Below are positions 35,371-48,356 of a stretch of 64,000 nucleotides of DNA, piece by piece; position 1 is the stretch's first letter; the number at the start of each line of letters is the position of its first letter. The position numbers were made by a program, and so were the translations under genes. Origin of the DNA: Lycorma delicatula (lineage: Eukaryota > Arthropoda > Insecta > Hemiptera > Fulgoridae); the NCBI RefSeq assembly GCF_047948215.1, contig NC_134457.1, positions 14,482,626 to 14,546,625 of the forward strand, read 5' to 3'. Below the pieces are notes generated by a model, which worked only from the letters and a program-made list of their open reading frames with translations, had not been told where the DNA came from and searched no databases.

Positions 35371-36009
35371 ATATGGTACAAAGGTTTCGGATCTGCCTTC
35401 AGGGAAATGGTGGAGATTTTCTAACAGTAAGACATTAAGTTCTAAGACATAACCAGTTGTGCATAACTACATTCCATGAATCAAATGAAATGTGAGTAAC
35501 TCTGTATTACAGTCCAATGTGGAATTATAGTGTATAGTCACGATATGATGATCTCACTATATTCGTTTCAATATTTCTTTTAGTTTTTGGTACGTATCCT
35601 AAAATAATGATTGTCTTTAATAATCAATTTATAAATTCCCACTACTTCAACAGATTTAGTTTTATTTTTAGCTTTTCCTAGAACAGAGGCTAATTTTCTG
35701 AACTTAGCTACGGTAAATGTAAAGTTATGATTTTTAAAATTAATTTTTATCTTGTTGCTATTTGTGTAGGTCAATAACCAAATTTGTTTGATTCATTTTT
35801 ACGTAAAAAAACGTTAAGTAGAGCATATTTTTATGCTGAATTACGGTTGCGTATGCTAAATTCTTTTTCGGGTCTTATCTGAATATTTTCTCTAGTAAAA
35901 CTACTGAACTCAGTTGTGTCTTTAAGGATTTTTATTTTTTGAATAGAATCAATAGATTGTGTGATCAACTAATCCTTCAAACTTTCCTGGATTTCTTTTA
36001 TATAAAACT
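35371..36009. other. AT-rich spacer
   Basis: No recognisable gene. Confidence 0.3.
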
Positions 36010-36908
36010 GTTGTGGACACCACATGATTTCCTTGAACGCCTATTAAATTAATATACACATTTTTGTTTTTTAATATTAAAAGAACATAAAATTTTATAT
36101 CATTAACACCTGATATTTTTTCATACTTTTTTTTAAAAATTGTTAATGCTGAATTATTATTTATCGTAAACATTTTTTACAATCAGAGGTTAATAATTAA
36201 TTATTAATAAATCAATATATATATTTAAAAAAAAGTCTAAAAAAAAGGATATAAAGTCTGATTCGAACCGATATGAATACACCTATTAAATTACATTACA
36301 CATTTAAAAAAAAAAGAAGATAAGTACATAACATTAATAACTTCTGATATTTTTAATTTTTTGTTGTTGTTATTATTGTATTATTATTTATTGTAATTTT
36401 TTATTTACAATCAGATGTTAATAATTATTAATAATTCAATACATTTAAATTAAAAAGGAAATGAAATCGGATTCGAAAAGCGATGTGCCTTCCCATTGTA
36501 AGATCTAAATATTTCATTAATTTAAATTTTATTTAGCTATAACTCTGGAACCAATGAAAATAAGTACCGCTAATGATATATCGTTGAAAATCTCTCAACG
36601 AGGGCTTATTTCTGCAGTTAAGAAAAAGTCAAAAATCTATTATTTTTTTTGGATTTTGAGCTTTTTTGGTTCAATCGATTGCAATCAACAGGGGAGATAC
36701 ACAACTAGATGTTACAACATTACAAAATCGAAAATTTCAACATTCTACGGCTAATCGTTTATGAGTTATGCGAGATACATACGTAAGTATAGACACCACG
36801 CCGAAACTAGTAAAAATGGATTCAGAGATGGTCAAAATGGATATTTCCGTTGAAATCTAAATTTTTTTTCGATCATAATACTTTCTTTACTTCTAGAAGG
36901 AAGTAAAA
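36010..36908 (+). mobile_element. TIR-family element, copy c, with duplicated 5' part
   Basis: It opens tgtggacaccacatgatttc and ends ctagaaggaagtaaaaa. The first ~240 bp (5' end to gattcgaaccg) are present twice, at 36010-36273 and, without the extreme end, at 36277-36490. The second half follows the family order: tataactctggaaccaatga, a T-rich hairpin, acaactagatgttacaac and gatatttccgttgaaatc. Confidence 0.75.
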
Positions 36909-37792
36909 ATACTAGAGCATAGTGTAATAACATGAAAAGATATAAGAAATATTTTACCGATCTGTAAATCTCATCTTTTATATTATTAATTAAATCAAAA
37001 TTATTTTTATAAAAAAAACCAAAAAAACTGCGATTTTAATTTGTTAAAATCTTTTAATAGCCGTTTTTCCGAGTGGTAAGTTGGAATATTTATTTCTGAA
37101 ACGATTGAAGCAAACAGGATGCCGCTTGGTTTGGAAATTTATCACGCATATTTGCTGAAGATCTATTGAACAGCGTTTCGGGGATGAATGAAAACAATTT
37201 TCAGATAAAAGAAACAGAAAAAAAGTTTTATTTTCTAATACTAAGTAATAAATTTAACATTTAAAGTGTTGTATTTTCAATAGTACTGAATTTTGTCAAT
37301 TAAATATACTTAAAGAGATTTCTTTTTCATAAATCAGCATTACAAAGCAATGTTAAAAAAATTTAAAAAAACTGCTTACTTTTATTTAAATGGGGAAAAA
37401 ATGCGCACTCTTGTATGAGAGACTTCTTGAGGTAATATTGAGAGCTAATAAATGTAATTAATTTTCAGAACATTTTGTTTAACATTGTTTTGCAATTCTG
37501 ATTTACGAAAAAATCTAACTAAGTATTTAATTGACAAAATTCAGTGCTATTGAATATACCCCTCTATAAATGTTAAATTTATAATCTGTACAACAAAACG
37601 AAACTTTGACTTGAGTGTTATTTTCTGTATTTCCTAGCATTGTCAATCTAACTTTCGTAGTTGACACGTGTCAAAGTACATCCATTCTTAAAACTACTTT
37701 TAGCATTCTCAAACATATTATGATAATCCTACGGAAATATAAAATATTGTGACAATTTTAACCTAGTCGACTAAAGTATGTTAGTGAAAAAG
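36909..37792. other. AT-rich spacer
   Basis: A block near 37210-37330 resembles the inverse of 37440-37570 in word content (aatttaacatttaaag...aattttgtcaattaaatata against acaaaattcagtgctattg). This suggests an old inverted pair, but the ends cannot be set. Confidence 0.35.
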
Positions 37793-38242
37793 TGACTTCC
37801 TTGTACACCTATTAAATTACATATACACATTTTTTGCTGCACTTCATTTGAAAGTGAGATATGATCCTCCAATTCTTTAATAAAGTGGACAGTTGACTCA
37901 GTTGCATTGTGGTGGGCACCAAATTGCATTACATTTTTGATGGTGTCCGTATCAGCACTTTATGTTACTTTATATATTAATTTTGATTCACGTCGCTCAA
38001 ATAGTTATGTCATTTAAGTAAGAACGTGTCGGATTCGTAACCATGGACACATCGGTTTTGAATACGACTCCATATAAATATATTTTTAACATTATTATTT
38101 TTTAATTCAAATATATTGATTTATTAATTAACGTCAGCAAAGATTTTTGAATTAAAATAAAAAAGTGCATAATTTTATTTCATTAATAAATTCTGATTTT
38201 TTTCGTATTTTTTATTTATTGAATTATTATTTATTGTAAAAC

Positions 38243-38285
<43 letters not shown>

Positions 38286-38723
38286 GTGTAATGTATATGA
38301 AGTCGATTCGAATCGATGTACCTTCACCCTTGTAAGATTCAAATATTTGATTAATTAAAATTTCATTTGGCTACAACTCTGGAACCAATGAAAATAACTA
38401 CCACTTATGATATATTGCTGAAAAATCTCAATGAAAGCTTATTACTGCAGTTACGAAAGAGTCCAAAATCAAATTATTTTGGTTATTGGGCTTTTTTAGA
38501 CACTTTTGGTTCAACCGATAGCAAATAAAAGAGAAGGTGCACAACTGGATGTTATAACAGTCATAAATCCAAAATTTCAACATTCTACGGCTAATCGTTT
38601 TTGAGATGTGCGGGGTACAGACGTCACGCAAAAACTAGTCAAAATGGATATTTCCGTTGAAATCTGAAAACCAAACTTTTTCGCGATTACAATACTTCCT
38701 TTACTTCGTACAAGGAAGTAAAA
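37793..38723 (+). mobile_element. TIR-family element, copy d
   Basis: Opens gacttccttgtacacc and closes cttcgtacaaggaagtaaaaa, so both termini are present as near-perfect inverted repeats. It carries the extra segment shared with copy b (tgaaagtgagata...gtgtccgtatcagcac) and a (TA)n/(TATG)n tract at 38247-38288. Non-coding. Confidence 0.8.
38247..38288. repeat. (TA)n plus (TATG)n microsatellite
   Basis: TA repeats followed by tatgtatgtatg within TIR-family copy d. Confidence 0.9.
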
Positions 38724-38878
38724 ATGTGAATTTAGATTAGGAAATTACATAAGATGATAAACAACAGTATTTGGTTCAACAAACAGCGTGCGGTAAATGA
38801 CAGATTCCAGCTTATGCTAAAATCAAGAATAAACCAAATAATTACTTTTCATTAAAGGCCATTAGAAGAACAAAAAAA

Positions 38879-39559
38879 TCTGATGTAGACACCACATGAA
38901 TTCCTGGTACACCTATTAAATTACATAAACACATTTAAAAAAAAAAGAAGAAAAGTACATAAAATTTTATTTTATTAATAACTTCTGATATTTTTCATAT
39001 TTTTTTATTGAATTATTATCAATCGTAAATATTTCTTTACAATCAGAAGTTAATAAATCAATATATTTAAATTAAAAAAAAAACAAAAAAAAACATGTGT
39101 ATGAAGTCGGATTCGAACCGATGTGCCTTCCCCCTTGTAAGATTTAAATATTTCATTAATTAAAATTTCATTTAGCCATAACTATGAAACCAATGAAAAT
39201 AAGTACCATTTATAATATAGCGTTGAAAATCTCTCAATGAGAGCTTATTACTGCAGTTAAGAAAAAATGCAAAATCCAATTTTTTTTTGGATTTTGGGCT
39301 TTTTTAGACACTTTTGGTTCAGTAGATGCATTCAAAAGGGGAGGTGCACAACTACTACATGTTAAAAAACAGTCCATAATACAAAATTTCAACATCCTAC
39401 GGCTAATCGTTTTTCAGTAATGCGAGATACGTAGGTACGTACAGAAGTCACACTGAAACTAGTCAAAATGGATTCAGGGATGCTCAAAATGGATATTTCT
39501 GTTGGAAATCAGAAATTTTTGGTAACCATAATACTTCCTGTACTTCGTACAAGGAAGTA
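38879..39559 (+). mobile_element. TIR-family element, copy e
   Basis: Opens tctgatgtagacaccacatg followed by aattcctggtacacc and ends cttcgtacaaggaagtaac. It holds the exact B-box complement ggattcgaacc at 39109-39119 and the full family order in about 680 bp. It is the shortest complete copy and useful as a consensus guide. Confidence 0.8.
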
Positions 39560-39875
39560 ACAAAAGTAGGTGAAAAGGAAAATAAAAAAAGATAACCTAA
39601 ATAAAGAGATTTAAAGTTTACACTTAATGCACAGTGAATATTTTTTAACAGAAATCTTAAATACAATAATAGAAAAAAACACAAAGACAACAGTTAAAAA
39701 TGAATTAAGAAAAAATATGACAAACTTAGAAAGAAATTAGAAATATTAGAACAATAATAAAACTTGTGAACTGAAAGAAAAACGATATTTCATGATAAGA
39801 TAACAAAAAGGTATCAAAAATAAATTTAGGAGAAGAGGAAATAAATTTATTAAGTAAAAGACTGAAACGTAATAT

Positions 39876-40024
39876 TTCCGACCTCCGTGGCTGAGTAAGT
39901 ACCGTCTCGGCATTTCATGGGAAGGTACCCGATTAGGCATGTATCTTTTCATACGCTACCAATTTCCACCGGGCTTATGACCATAGCTGTTGATGCCCGC
40001 TCTATTATAACAAAAAAAAAGAGA
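39876..40024 (+). mobile_element. SINE-A copy with target duplication
   Basis: Starts tccgacctccgtggctgagt, with a tRNA-like head in which box B is eroded, then ttttcatacgctaccaattt and a poly-A end. It is flanked by aaacgtaatat (39865-39875) and aaacataatat (40025-40035), 10 of 11 identical. Confidence 0.75.
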
Positions 40025-40035
40025 AAACATAATAT

Positions 40036-41509
40036 ACACAGTAGAAAAATTGGGAAAAATGTAGAACAAAATACAATAGATATCAAAAATGCATTTTCAT
40101 TATTGCCGAATGAAGAACAAGGACACGTAAGAAAAAAAACATGTTGTGTTGAAAATAGTTTTGGAAATGCAGGTACTCCGAAAACCGTCAACTGTTAGAA
40201 TGAAAATGCTAGGAAGGGCAAGAAATAACACAAATCAATTATGATAATTCTAGTGGAAATATAAACTATTGTAATGAACCTTCTTCAACGAAATATTGCA
40301 CAACAAACCTTCGATGTGCGCCAGAAAAAAAGAAATAAAAAAAATAGAAAAAAAATAAAAGTACAAAAAACAGAAATTTTAAAACAAAACGTTTCCCAAA
40401 CGTCCTTCAAAATCGAATTTTTGAGAGTCCCTTATCTCCTACAAAGAAAATCTAAGGTAAGCTTACATTAAATGTTTGAGTTACGTGCCGGGTTAATTTA
40501 TCTCAAATTTTAACTCAAAATAATAGTCTGGTTCTCTGATGAGGATTTGAATTAGGTTTACTCTATAGGTAAATGCATTGAACCAACGAAGTACATTCGC
40601 TAAATTTTCTCATGAATGTATAAAAAGATTTTTTTTAACTATTAAAATTATTCCACTAGACATCTTAAACTTTCTTCTTTTACAAAAGTAAATTTAAAAA
40701 AAAAATTCCTTTACTATTTATATATCGGGTACGTTTTTCCTTATTGACAAATAAAAAATGAAAAATAATGCGTGTAATACTAAATTCAAATAAGGAAAAG
40801 CTTTAATTTAGACCGTCAATTTTTTAGGAATTTCTATCGATGATGTAAATGGTTCAATATATAGGCTTAATCTTTAGTTGTATAAAACATAATCGATTGA
40901 TAAATAATACTGTATGTGAATGTGAGCCGCATTTAAGCCGATTACGAATTCATGATTTGTGTTTACCGATGTAAATAGAGTATGCTACGATATACAGCGG
41001 AAAACAAAACATTTATTTCTGCTTAAATATGAACGAAGTTTACTATAAATATAATTTAATGCGATTAATTATAAACTTGTAATATGCCTGCTGTCTGCTA
41101 CTTCCGACAGTGAACAGATTTCGCACATGCGTTTAAGAACAGCATTTTGTTAAAATATATTGGGGTAACAAGTAACAAGCCCGGCACTAAATCAAGGTGA
41201 AAGGTTAGTATAAACCAGCCGTCCGACCTTTTAAGGACTTGACATACAGATTGTTCGATAAAAGTGAATCGACCAGAGTAGACCTGTTTAATGTTAGATG
41301 AAAAATAAAAATTTGCTCGTTTTTTTTTTGGATTAGAATCGATAAAGATTTGTGTTTTTATTTTTTAATTTAAAGATTGCTAAATGTAATGACAACTAGT
41401 ATTAAAATATTAGTAACTCAAAAATAATTATGCAATATGTACCTAAAATGGTGAGCTGTCTGTATATTTTTAGATTTTGTTTTAAAATTAATTAAAAATA
41501 TCCTATGTA
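40036..41509. other. AT-rich spacer with lysine-rich open frames
   Basis: Frames at 39917-40198 and 40274-40471 encode lysine-rich products. I recognise no domain and treat them as chance or old repeat remains. The rest is AT-rich. Confidence 0.35.
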
Positions 41510-41830
41510 AAAATTTCGATTTCCCCTTTTTCTTCCTTCTGCCTTTCATTTTGTTTTTATTAATGAAAAATTTATATCTCAAGATCGGATTGAGGAATCA
41601 AAGTAATAAATATTTGATACATATTTACACCAACTTTGTCTAATATATAAAAAAATTACAATGTAATTTCAAAATGGCGGCCATGTCAATTTTTCAATTC
41701 TGTATATCTCGGTGAGCGTTAGTTTTATCATTACATTTTATGTGAAAAGATATTAAGCATTTTATTGTGAACAAAATGATATCTTAAGTTTGAAAATCGG
41801 TTGATAGATAACTAAACTAACTCATGGCAG
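41510..41830. repeat. Dispersed repeat related to 12290-12640
   Basis: Contains aaaatttatatctcaagatc, aaaatggcggccatgtc, tgtatatctcggtgagcg and tttgaaaatcggttgataga. Same word order as near 12.3-12.6 kb. Confidence 0.45.
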
Positions 41831-41959
41831 AAAATGTATGACATAATTTTCTGCCAGATCTCATTTCCTTCTCTATTAAATCAGGTGCTTGATTTATCAT
41901 GCTAATAACCGATTTATTACTAATTATTTTGTTTTATTATTAATATTAACACTTCTTTT

Positions 41960-43155
41960 TTTTAGTGTTAGGAGAAGACCAATTTGGTTTCAGGAAAAGT
42001 ATAGGGACAAGGGAAGCAATTTTAGGCCTCATATTAATAGTAGAAGTAAGATTAAAGAAAACCAAACCGACATACTTGGCGTTTATAGACCTAGAAAAGG
42101 CATTCGATAACGTAGACTGGAATAACATGTTCAACATTTAAAAAAAAATTAGGGTTCAAATACAGAGATAGAAAAACAATTGCTAACATTTACAGGAACC
42201 AAACAGCTGCAGTAATAATTGAAGAACATAAATAAAGCCGTAATAAGAAAGGGAGTCCGACAAGGATGTTCCCTATCCCCGTTCCTTTTTAATCTTTACA
42301 TGGAACTAGCAGTTAATGATGTTAAAGAACAATTTAGATTCTGAGTAACAGTACAAGGTGAAAAGATAAAGATGCTACAATTTGCTGATGATATAGTAAT
42401 TCTAGCCGAGAGTAAAAAGGATTTAGAAGAAACAATGAATGGCATAGATGAAGTCCTACGCAAGAACTATTGCATGAAAATAAATAAGAATATAACGAAA
42501 GCAAGGAAATGTAGTAAAAATAACAAAGATGGACCACTGAATGTGAAAATAGGAGGAGAAAAGATTATGGAGGTAGAAGAATTTTGTTATTTGGGAAGTA
42601 GAATTACTAAAGATGGACGAAGCAGGAGCGATATAAAATGCCGAATAGCACAAGCGAAACGAGCCTTCAGTCAGAAATATAATTTGTTTACATCAAAAAT
42701 TAATTTAAAGGTCAGGAAAAGATTTTTGAAAGTATATGTTAGGAGTATCGCTTTATATGGAAGTGAAACTTGGACGATCGGAGTATCTGAGAAGAAAAGA
42801 TTAGAAGCTTTTGAAATGCGGTGCTATGGGAGAATGTTAAAAATCAGATGGGTGGATAAAATGACAAATGAAGAGGTATTGCGGCAAATAGATGAAGAAA
42901 GAAGCATTTGGAAAAATATAGTTAAAAGTAGAAACAGACTTATAGGCCACATACTAAGGCATCCTGGAATAGTCGCTTTAATATTGGAAGGACAGATAGA
43001 AGGAAAAATTGTGTAGGCAGGCCACGTTTGGAATATGTAAAACAAATTGTTAGGGATGTAGGATGCAGAGGGTATACTGAAATGAAACGACTAGCACTAG
43101 ATATGGAATCTTGGAGAGCTGCATCAAACCAGTCAAATGACTGAAGACAAAAAAA
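41960..43155 (+). pseudogene. LINE-A non-LTR reverse transcriptase, most complete copy
   Basis: Frames in order: LGEDQFGFRKSIGTREAILG, FIDLEKAFDNVDWNNMFNI, IANIYRNQTAAV, then FNLYMELAVNDVKEQF in shifting frames. The 42372-43016 frame of 214 residues has LQFADDIVILAES with the intact catalytic FADD, KINKNITK, YLGSRITKDGRSRSD and LYGSETWTIG, and ends in HILRHPGIVALILEGQ. The last ~140 bp encode the GRPRLEYVKQIV...ESWRAASNQSND-like tail in another frame and end in poly-A. The arrangement, including the final WRAA block, resembles RTE/BovB-type elements. The 5' part with the endonuclease is missing. At least three frameshifts. Confidence 0.88.
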
Positions 43156-44394
43156 AGAATTCGAAAATGTATAACCAGCCCAATATTTTAGGTCTTGTGT
43201 TGAACTGACGCCGAAAAAATATATGGAACTTTCTTGTTTTATATTCCTTCAACACAATGAATGAAATAAATAACGCATAATTTGAAACGTAGTTCTTTAC
43301 TCCCGAGGATGTAAAATTTTATTCAATCTACTTACATTAAAAATGATATTTTCTGTTAAACACAAATATATAATTGTGAAGCAAAAATATCTAAAAACGT
43401 AAGTATGCTATAAAAATGATTATCATGCCAGTCATTTTCTTGTTAAATTTTAAAAAACTCTTTTTTCGTTCCTCTTTAACAGAGGGACGAAAAACCATTC
43501 GTCGCTCATAAAACACAAAAGGGTCTTGCGTAGCTTATTTTTAAGAGAAATTATTTCAAGCGTATAACACAGAAGACAAATACTTTTATAAATAGTGTTT
43601 TGATGGTGTTCGAAAAATACCAATTTATTCTAAAAGGAAACACATCCCACTTTTGAAATTCAAGATAAAAATATTATGAAACGGGTTGATTATTTAGTTA
43701 ATAATGAATTATTTTACTTTTATTTGATTATCTCATTCTCTATCAAACAGTCAGAATGTGTAGTGCCTTTCTTTTGACTCTGACGCATGAAAAATATCTA
43801 AGGTAAAAAAAACTAGTGAGAGTTGATTTTTTTTTGAGTAATAATATTAATAATAATTTCAGGGTGAAAAGAGTGAAGATGTAATTTTAAAGGGCTGAAT
43901 ATCACTTACAATTCTGTTGGGTTGTTATGGTAATATACTACCCTAATTTGACTAAACAAAGAGAGTAATAATCCCCCTTTACAACTACTTTGTGAAGCTT
44001 TTCACTTCAAGTATGCTTGTTATTCTTGGAGCCGGTTATAATATTTTCAAGATAGGACAATAGCGATTTCTATCCTACGTTGCGTCTCTAGCAAACAGAT
44101 TTTTCCCATTACGGGGCCAACATTTTTAAAATTATGACGAGACACATTCCACCGTCAATCTCATCGGGTTTGTCGCGCTTTCTATTGTTTTAATAAAACA
44201 GTTTAACTATAAAACAATAATGCAGTAATTCTGTAAATAAAACACTGTACTGTACATAATATACTGTAAACAATACAGTATTACTGTAAAACAGTAATAT
44301 TGTCAATACAGATTATATTATTTAGTCCCTTCTTTTTACTTATTCAATGTTTATTTATTTGTTAGGCATTAACCAACATATTTCCTGATTGCAG
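43156..44394. other. AT-rich spacer
   Basis: Around 44220-44320 a run of cagtaat/actgtaaa words suggests a degraded short-period repeat. No gene recognised. Confidence 0.35.
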
Positions 44395-45260
44395 GGAGCA
44401 ATCACGGATTTACTTGAGGGAGGCACAATTTGAAAACATTACAAAAACGAAGGCGCTTGCATGTGCAGACGATATCGATTCGATTGAAGACAGCCTAGAC
44501 AGACCAAGGGAGATGATATACACATTGTAAACGTCTGTAGACAAGGTTGGCTTAGATGTAAATAAGGAAAATACAGTATGAATGAGAATGAGAAGACGGG
44601 GCAGAACAGTTGAAAGGGATATGCAAAAGGCAAATCTGAATTATAGGAAAATCAAAGAAGAGAAATGTTTGGGTTACGATTGTAGAAACGAATAACAATT
44701 TAAAAAGTAAAGAAAAGAATAATGAAAGGAAACAGATGCTATCATGCAATGAAGAAAACCTTCAGATCTAAGCTAATTAAAAAGGAATTCAAAATAGATG
44801 TATAAACACTTCCATACTTTCAGTTGCATAATACGATTGCGAAACCTGGGCACTGACGAAAACATAAGAGGTTTGAAATTAAAATATTGAGAGAGATATA
44901 CAGTCCAGTAAAGGATGTAGATATCCAGGAGTGCAGGAGAAAAGACAAGGTACTACGCGACCTATATATTACACCCCTAATTGTAAAGCTGGCAAATAAA
45001 AGGAAAATGAGACGGGCAGGCACGTATTAGGAGCAGCAGAGGACTCAAAAATTAAGAAGACAATAGACTTGAAGGTGATCGGGAATAGAGGCAGAGGAAG
45101 GCCAAGGAGAAGATGGATCGAGGAGTGAGAGTGATGTGTGGTGGATTGGGAGTTGACACCGGTAGGAGACTGCCAGAGAGCGATAGAGGGAAATTCTTGC
45201 GTCGGTTAAGAACTTGATGTCTGTAAAGACATGATGACAGATGACTGATGACATTGATGT
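44395..45260 (+). pseudogene. LINE-D reverse transcriptase C-terminal relic
   Basis: Pieces in several frames: a degraded catalytic region near 44465, VDKVGLDVN, then VKKRIMKGNRCYHAMKKTFR, KILREIYSPVKDVDIQECRR, VKLANKRKMRRAG and GRGRPRRRWIEE near 45095. The order is that of a non-LTR polymerase thumb and C-terminal region. Many stops. The family differs from LINE-A and LINE-B, with the GRGRPRRRW tail as its marker. Confidence 0.75.
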
Positions 45261-45642
45261 CTGTAAAGACTATGTATAAAAAGAATTAACGTATTATTTC
45301 ATTTAACCCAATTTACGTATACTTCATTACATTACAACCATACCTTTACAATATTTATAACTAATATAGGGAGAAACGTAAATTAGACAATATTTTCAAT
45401 CATTTTTACAAAAGAAAAATGAATCAAAATACTCAAGAGAACGCTGCAAGAAATTACAGGAACGTTAAGTATGTCGGGGGATGTTTTATCCCCCTACTTA
45501 TCGCAGAACTTAGATATCTGTCCCTTGCTGCTAGATTTTTCTGATCAAATAGCGGGGATTTAATTTTACTGACGGGTAAAGGTTTTAGTTTATGTTTTTT
45601 TAAGAGGATATAATTTGGAAGTGGTACGTTCCGATCCTTTTT
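45261..45642. other. Spacer with fragment related to 20.2 kb
   Basis: gtcccttgctgctagatttt and agcggggatttaattt at 45518-45566 mirror the 20.2-kb block. Otherwise AT-rich. Confidence 0.35.
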
Positions 45643-46305
45643 ATTTCCTTGTTCGAAGTTTTATGTTCACGAAAATTTTCGGTTTTAAAATTTCCACGGA
45701 AAATATCCATTTTGACCATCCCTGAATTAATTTTGACTAGTTTCGGCGTGACTTCTTTACATATTTATCTCGCATAACTCAAAAACGATTAGCCGTAGGA
45801 TGTTGAAATTTTGGATTTAGGACTGTTGTAACATCCATTTTTGCACCTTCCCTTTTATTTGTTATCGGCTGGACCAAAAGTGTCAAAAAAAGCCCAAAAT
45901 TCAAAACATTTGGATTTTTTACTTTTTCTTAGCTGTAGTAATAAGCCCTGATTGAGAGCTTTTCAACCATATAGCATAAGTGGCACTTATTTTCATTGGT
46001 TCCAGAGTGTAGCCAAATAAAACATTAATTAATGAAATATTTGGATCTTACAAGCGGAAGGCACATCAGTTCAAATCCGACTTCATCTCCCTTTTTTTTA
46101 ATTTAAATATATTGATTTATTAATAATTATTAACATGTGATTGCAAAGAGATCCTTGCAAATAATAACAACAAATAATAAAAAAATAAAAAAAATTTCAG
46201 AAGTTATTAATGAAGTAAATAAAATTTTATGTACTTTCCATTTAAAAAAAATGAGTATATATAATTTAATAGGCGTACAAGGAAGTCATGTGGTGTCCAT
46301 ATCGG
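45643..46305 (-). mobile_element. TIR-family element, copy f
   Basis: The termini are atttccttgttc (45643-45654) and gtacaaggaagt (46275-46286), with the outer catgtggtgtccatatcgga beyond. In plus-strand view it shows the complement of the family: aaaacgattagccgtaggat, agcccaaaattcaaaac and cagttcaaatccgacttc. About 660 bp. It seems to have landed inside the unknown repeat also seen at 20.1-20.6 kb. Confidence 0.78.
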
Positions 46306-46917
46306 ATTTTTAGATCGTGAGTATAATAATATTTTAACTATTTAAAATATTATTATATTTTAAATATAATTTTCCCAGACTATTTCCTGGGAGAATTGCA
46401 AACTATTTTATATCCTTTTAACGGCGCGATTTTGTCTCAGACCCTCCTTTAAAGAGCTTACTAATGCCTCTCAGTATAGCAGGAATGCGCCTGGTGGGGC
46501 CCTAGGTTTGTGGTGGGTGTAATACTCTCCCTTCGCGGATAGAGTTATATACCATGGCTGGAAGCGGTTTCTTATCTTTAATATTATTAATATTTTAAGG
46601 TAAAGTAAGGAGAACCTGAAGCTTGAAAATTCTTCTTCTTTTGATGGTCTGGTGTGTGGGCTCTCTAGTTTTGCGAAAGTATTCTTTTGCTTCTTCATTC
46701 TTCTTTTTGATCTGACTCTCCGTGTTTGTTAGTTGTAATTATTTATAACTGGTAGACAGAAAGTCTGGAAAATTGACCTCATATGTCCTGTGATTTCTAA
46801 AGAAAGGCGGTTAAGCGTAGAGTTCAGTTATTTTTTGTCTTCCTGTTAGACAGCTGCTGAATTTCTTTCCAATCTTCTGTTGCTGTCTTCCGGCATACTT
46901 TTTCTTCTTTTTCATAA
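46306..46917. other. Unknown GC-richer remnant and spacer
   Basis: Includes agtatagcaggaatgcgcct near 46474, matching 20446, and a following segment without homology I can name. Confidence 0.35.
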
Positions 46918-47480
46918 TTGTTATTAAAGAATAATGAATGTAAAACAATTTTATATATTCATAAAAAAATTATAAAAAATGCGTGTTTATGTCGTTGTCT
47001 ACAAATCACGATAGTGAAAGTCCTAACCCAAATAATTTTAACCGTACATTCAATAAACAGTAGAAGGCTAATTTTTACTCCATGTCTGTGTCCCAAATTA
47101 GAAAAAGTAAATAAAATAGAATATCTTGGCGCCTGGGTAGACCCTCATCTTAAATAGGACGCGCAAATTAACAGTATGTGCAAAAGTATTTAACAATTAA
47201 TCCTTAAATTCCACCAAATTAGTAAACTAAAAATATAAGTTTCGCTAGACTTGTATATTTTTCTATGCCCGATCGATATTGTAGTATGGAATACGTTCAC
47301 GGAGTGGGGCAAGAAACGTGCACTTTAATAAAGCGTGCTTCAAAAATACTTAATAAATGTAAACTTAAATAGGCCCAGATTTACCCTACAGCTGACCAAT
47401 TCCGGGAATTTAACGTGTTAACAATGAGATTGCTCTACATAAAAAACATTGTTTTATTTGTTAACAAAAATATAAATCTC
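46918..47480 (+). pseudogene. LINE-E reverse transcriptase relic (jockey/CR1-like C-terminal part)
   Basis: The frame ending at 47157 contains KVNKIEYLGAWVDPHLK, the Y/F-LG-V-D block that follows the palm in jockey/CR1-type polymerases. After a stop, INSMCKSI, then LYIFLCPIDIVVWNTFTEWG and, further on, FNVLTMRLLYIKNIVLFVNK complete the familiar series. It is decayed. The catalytic box is upstream and not recognisable. Confidence 0.65.
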
Positions 47481-48356
47481 TTTGATACCAGTGAGTGATT
47501 AATAATATATTCTGAGGCTATCTAGGATCCCTTTACAATACCCTGAAATTACCTATCAGTTGATGACATTTAGCAAATGACATTTCATGTACATTTCTGC
47601 TAAACTAATAAATCTTATTCCTGCTAAATTTATGTATAGCTGGGTGAACAAAAAAACTCCTTAAAGAAATAGATGAGTGGATAATGATAAATAATGTGTA
47701 CGAATCACTACTCTAAACATTTTTTTTTTACCATCTTGTCCTGATAATAACTGATACATAACTGATAACAACTGATATATAATTAGTTAATTTTCTAATC
47801 CATCTTTACAATGTTTGGTTTTTTATATAAAATCCTAACGGAATTAAATCAAAACTAAGGAAGGCAAGCTTATTTTGGGTAAATTTGTAATTATAAGAAT
47901 AAAAGGGTACAGCAATATAAATATTATTTACATCATGTTCATATTCTTGTATCTTCTTGATATTGCTAAATCTAGAATTGATTTTAATGCAAAGGTGCGA
48001 GTGTTCATTTGTTATTATTTTCGAGTATAATAAGTTTCAATTTTGATTGATCAAGTTTAATTGAATTAATTGAGATAAATGATTGATCTTTAACAATTAA
48101 GTTTTTGTTTGTAAGAACGTTATCGTTTAAAAAATAGTTAAAATTTTTATATTACCTTTTTAGAAAAGTGGCTCGTACGTGCGCACAGGTTATCCTATGT
48201 TTGATAATTATATATTATAATTATTTTTTTGTACAAGGCAAATAAAGATTTAATTAATCATATATAATATTAAATTGTGAGCGGACGCGACCAGTGGTAG
48301 CAATCGCAATAATAAAATCCATCCATCAAGTAAATTCTCATCATTTTTTTTTCTAG
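47481..48356. other. AT-rich spacer
   Basis: No gene seen. Confidence 0.3.

Noticed and set aside
31393..39559. CRISPR-like array from repeated blocks
   Set aside because: The repeats are hundreds of bases long, variable and irregularly spaced copies of a transposon-like family.
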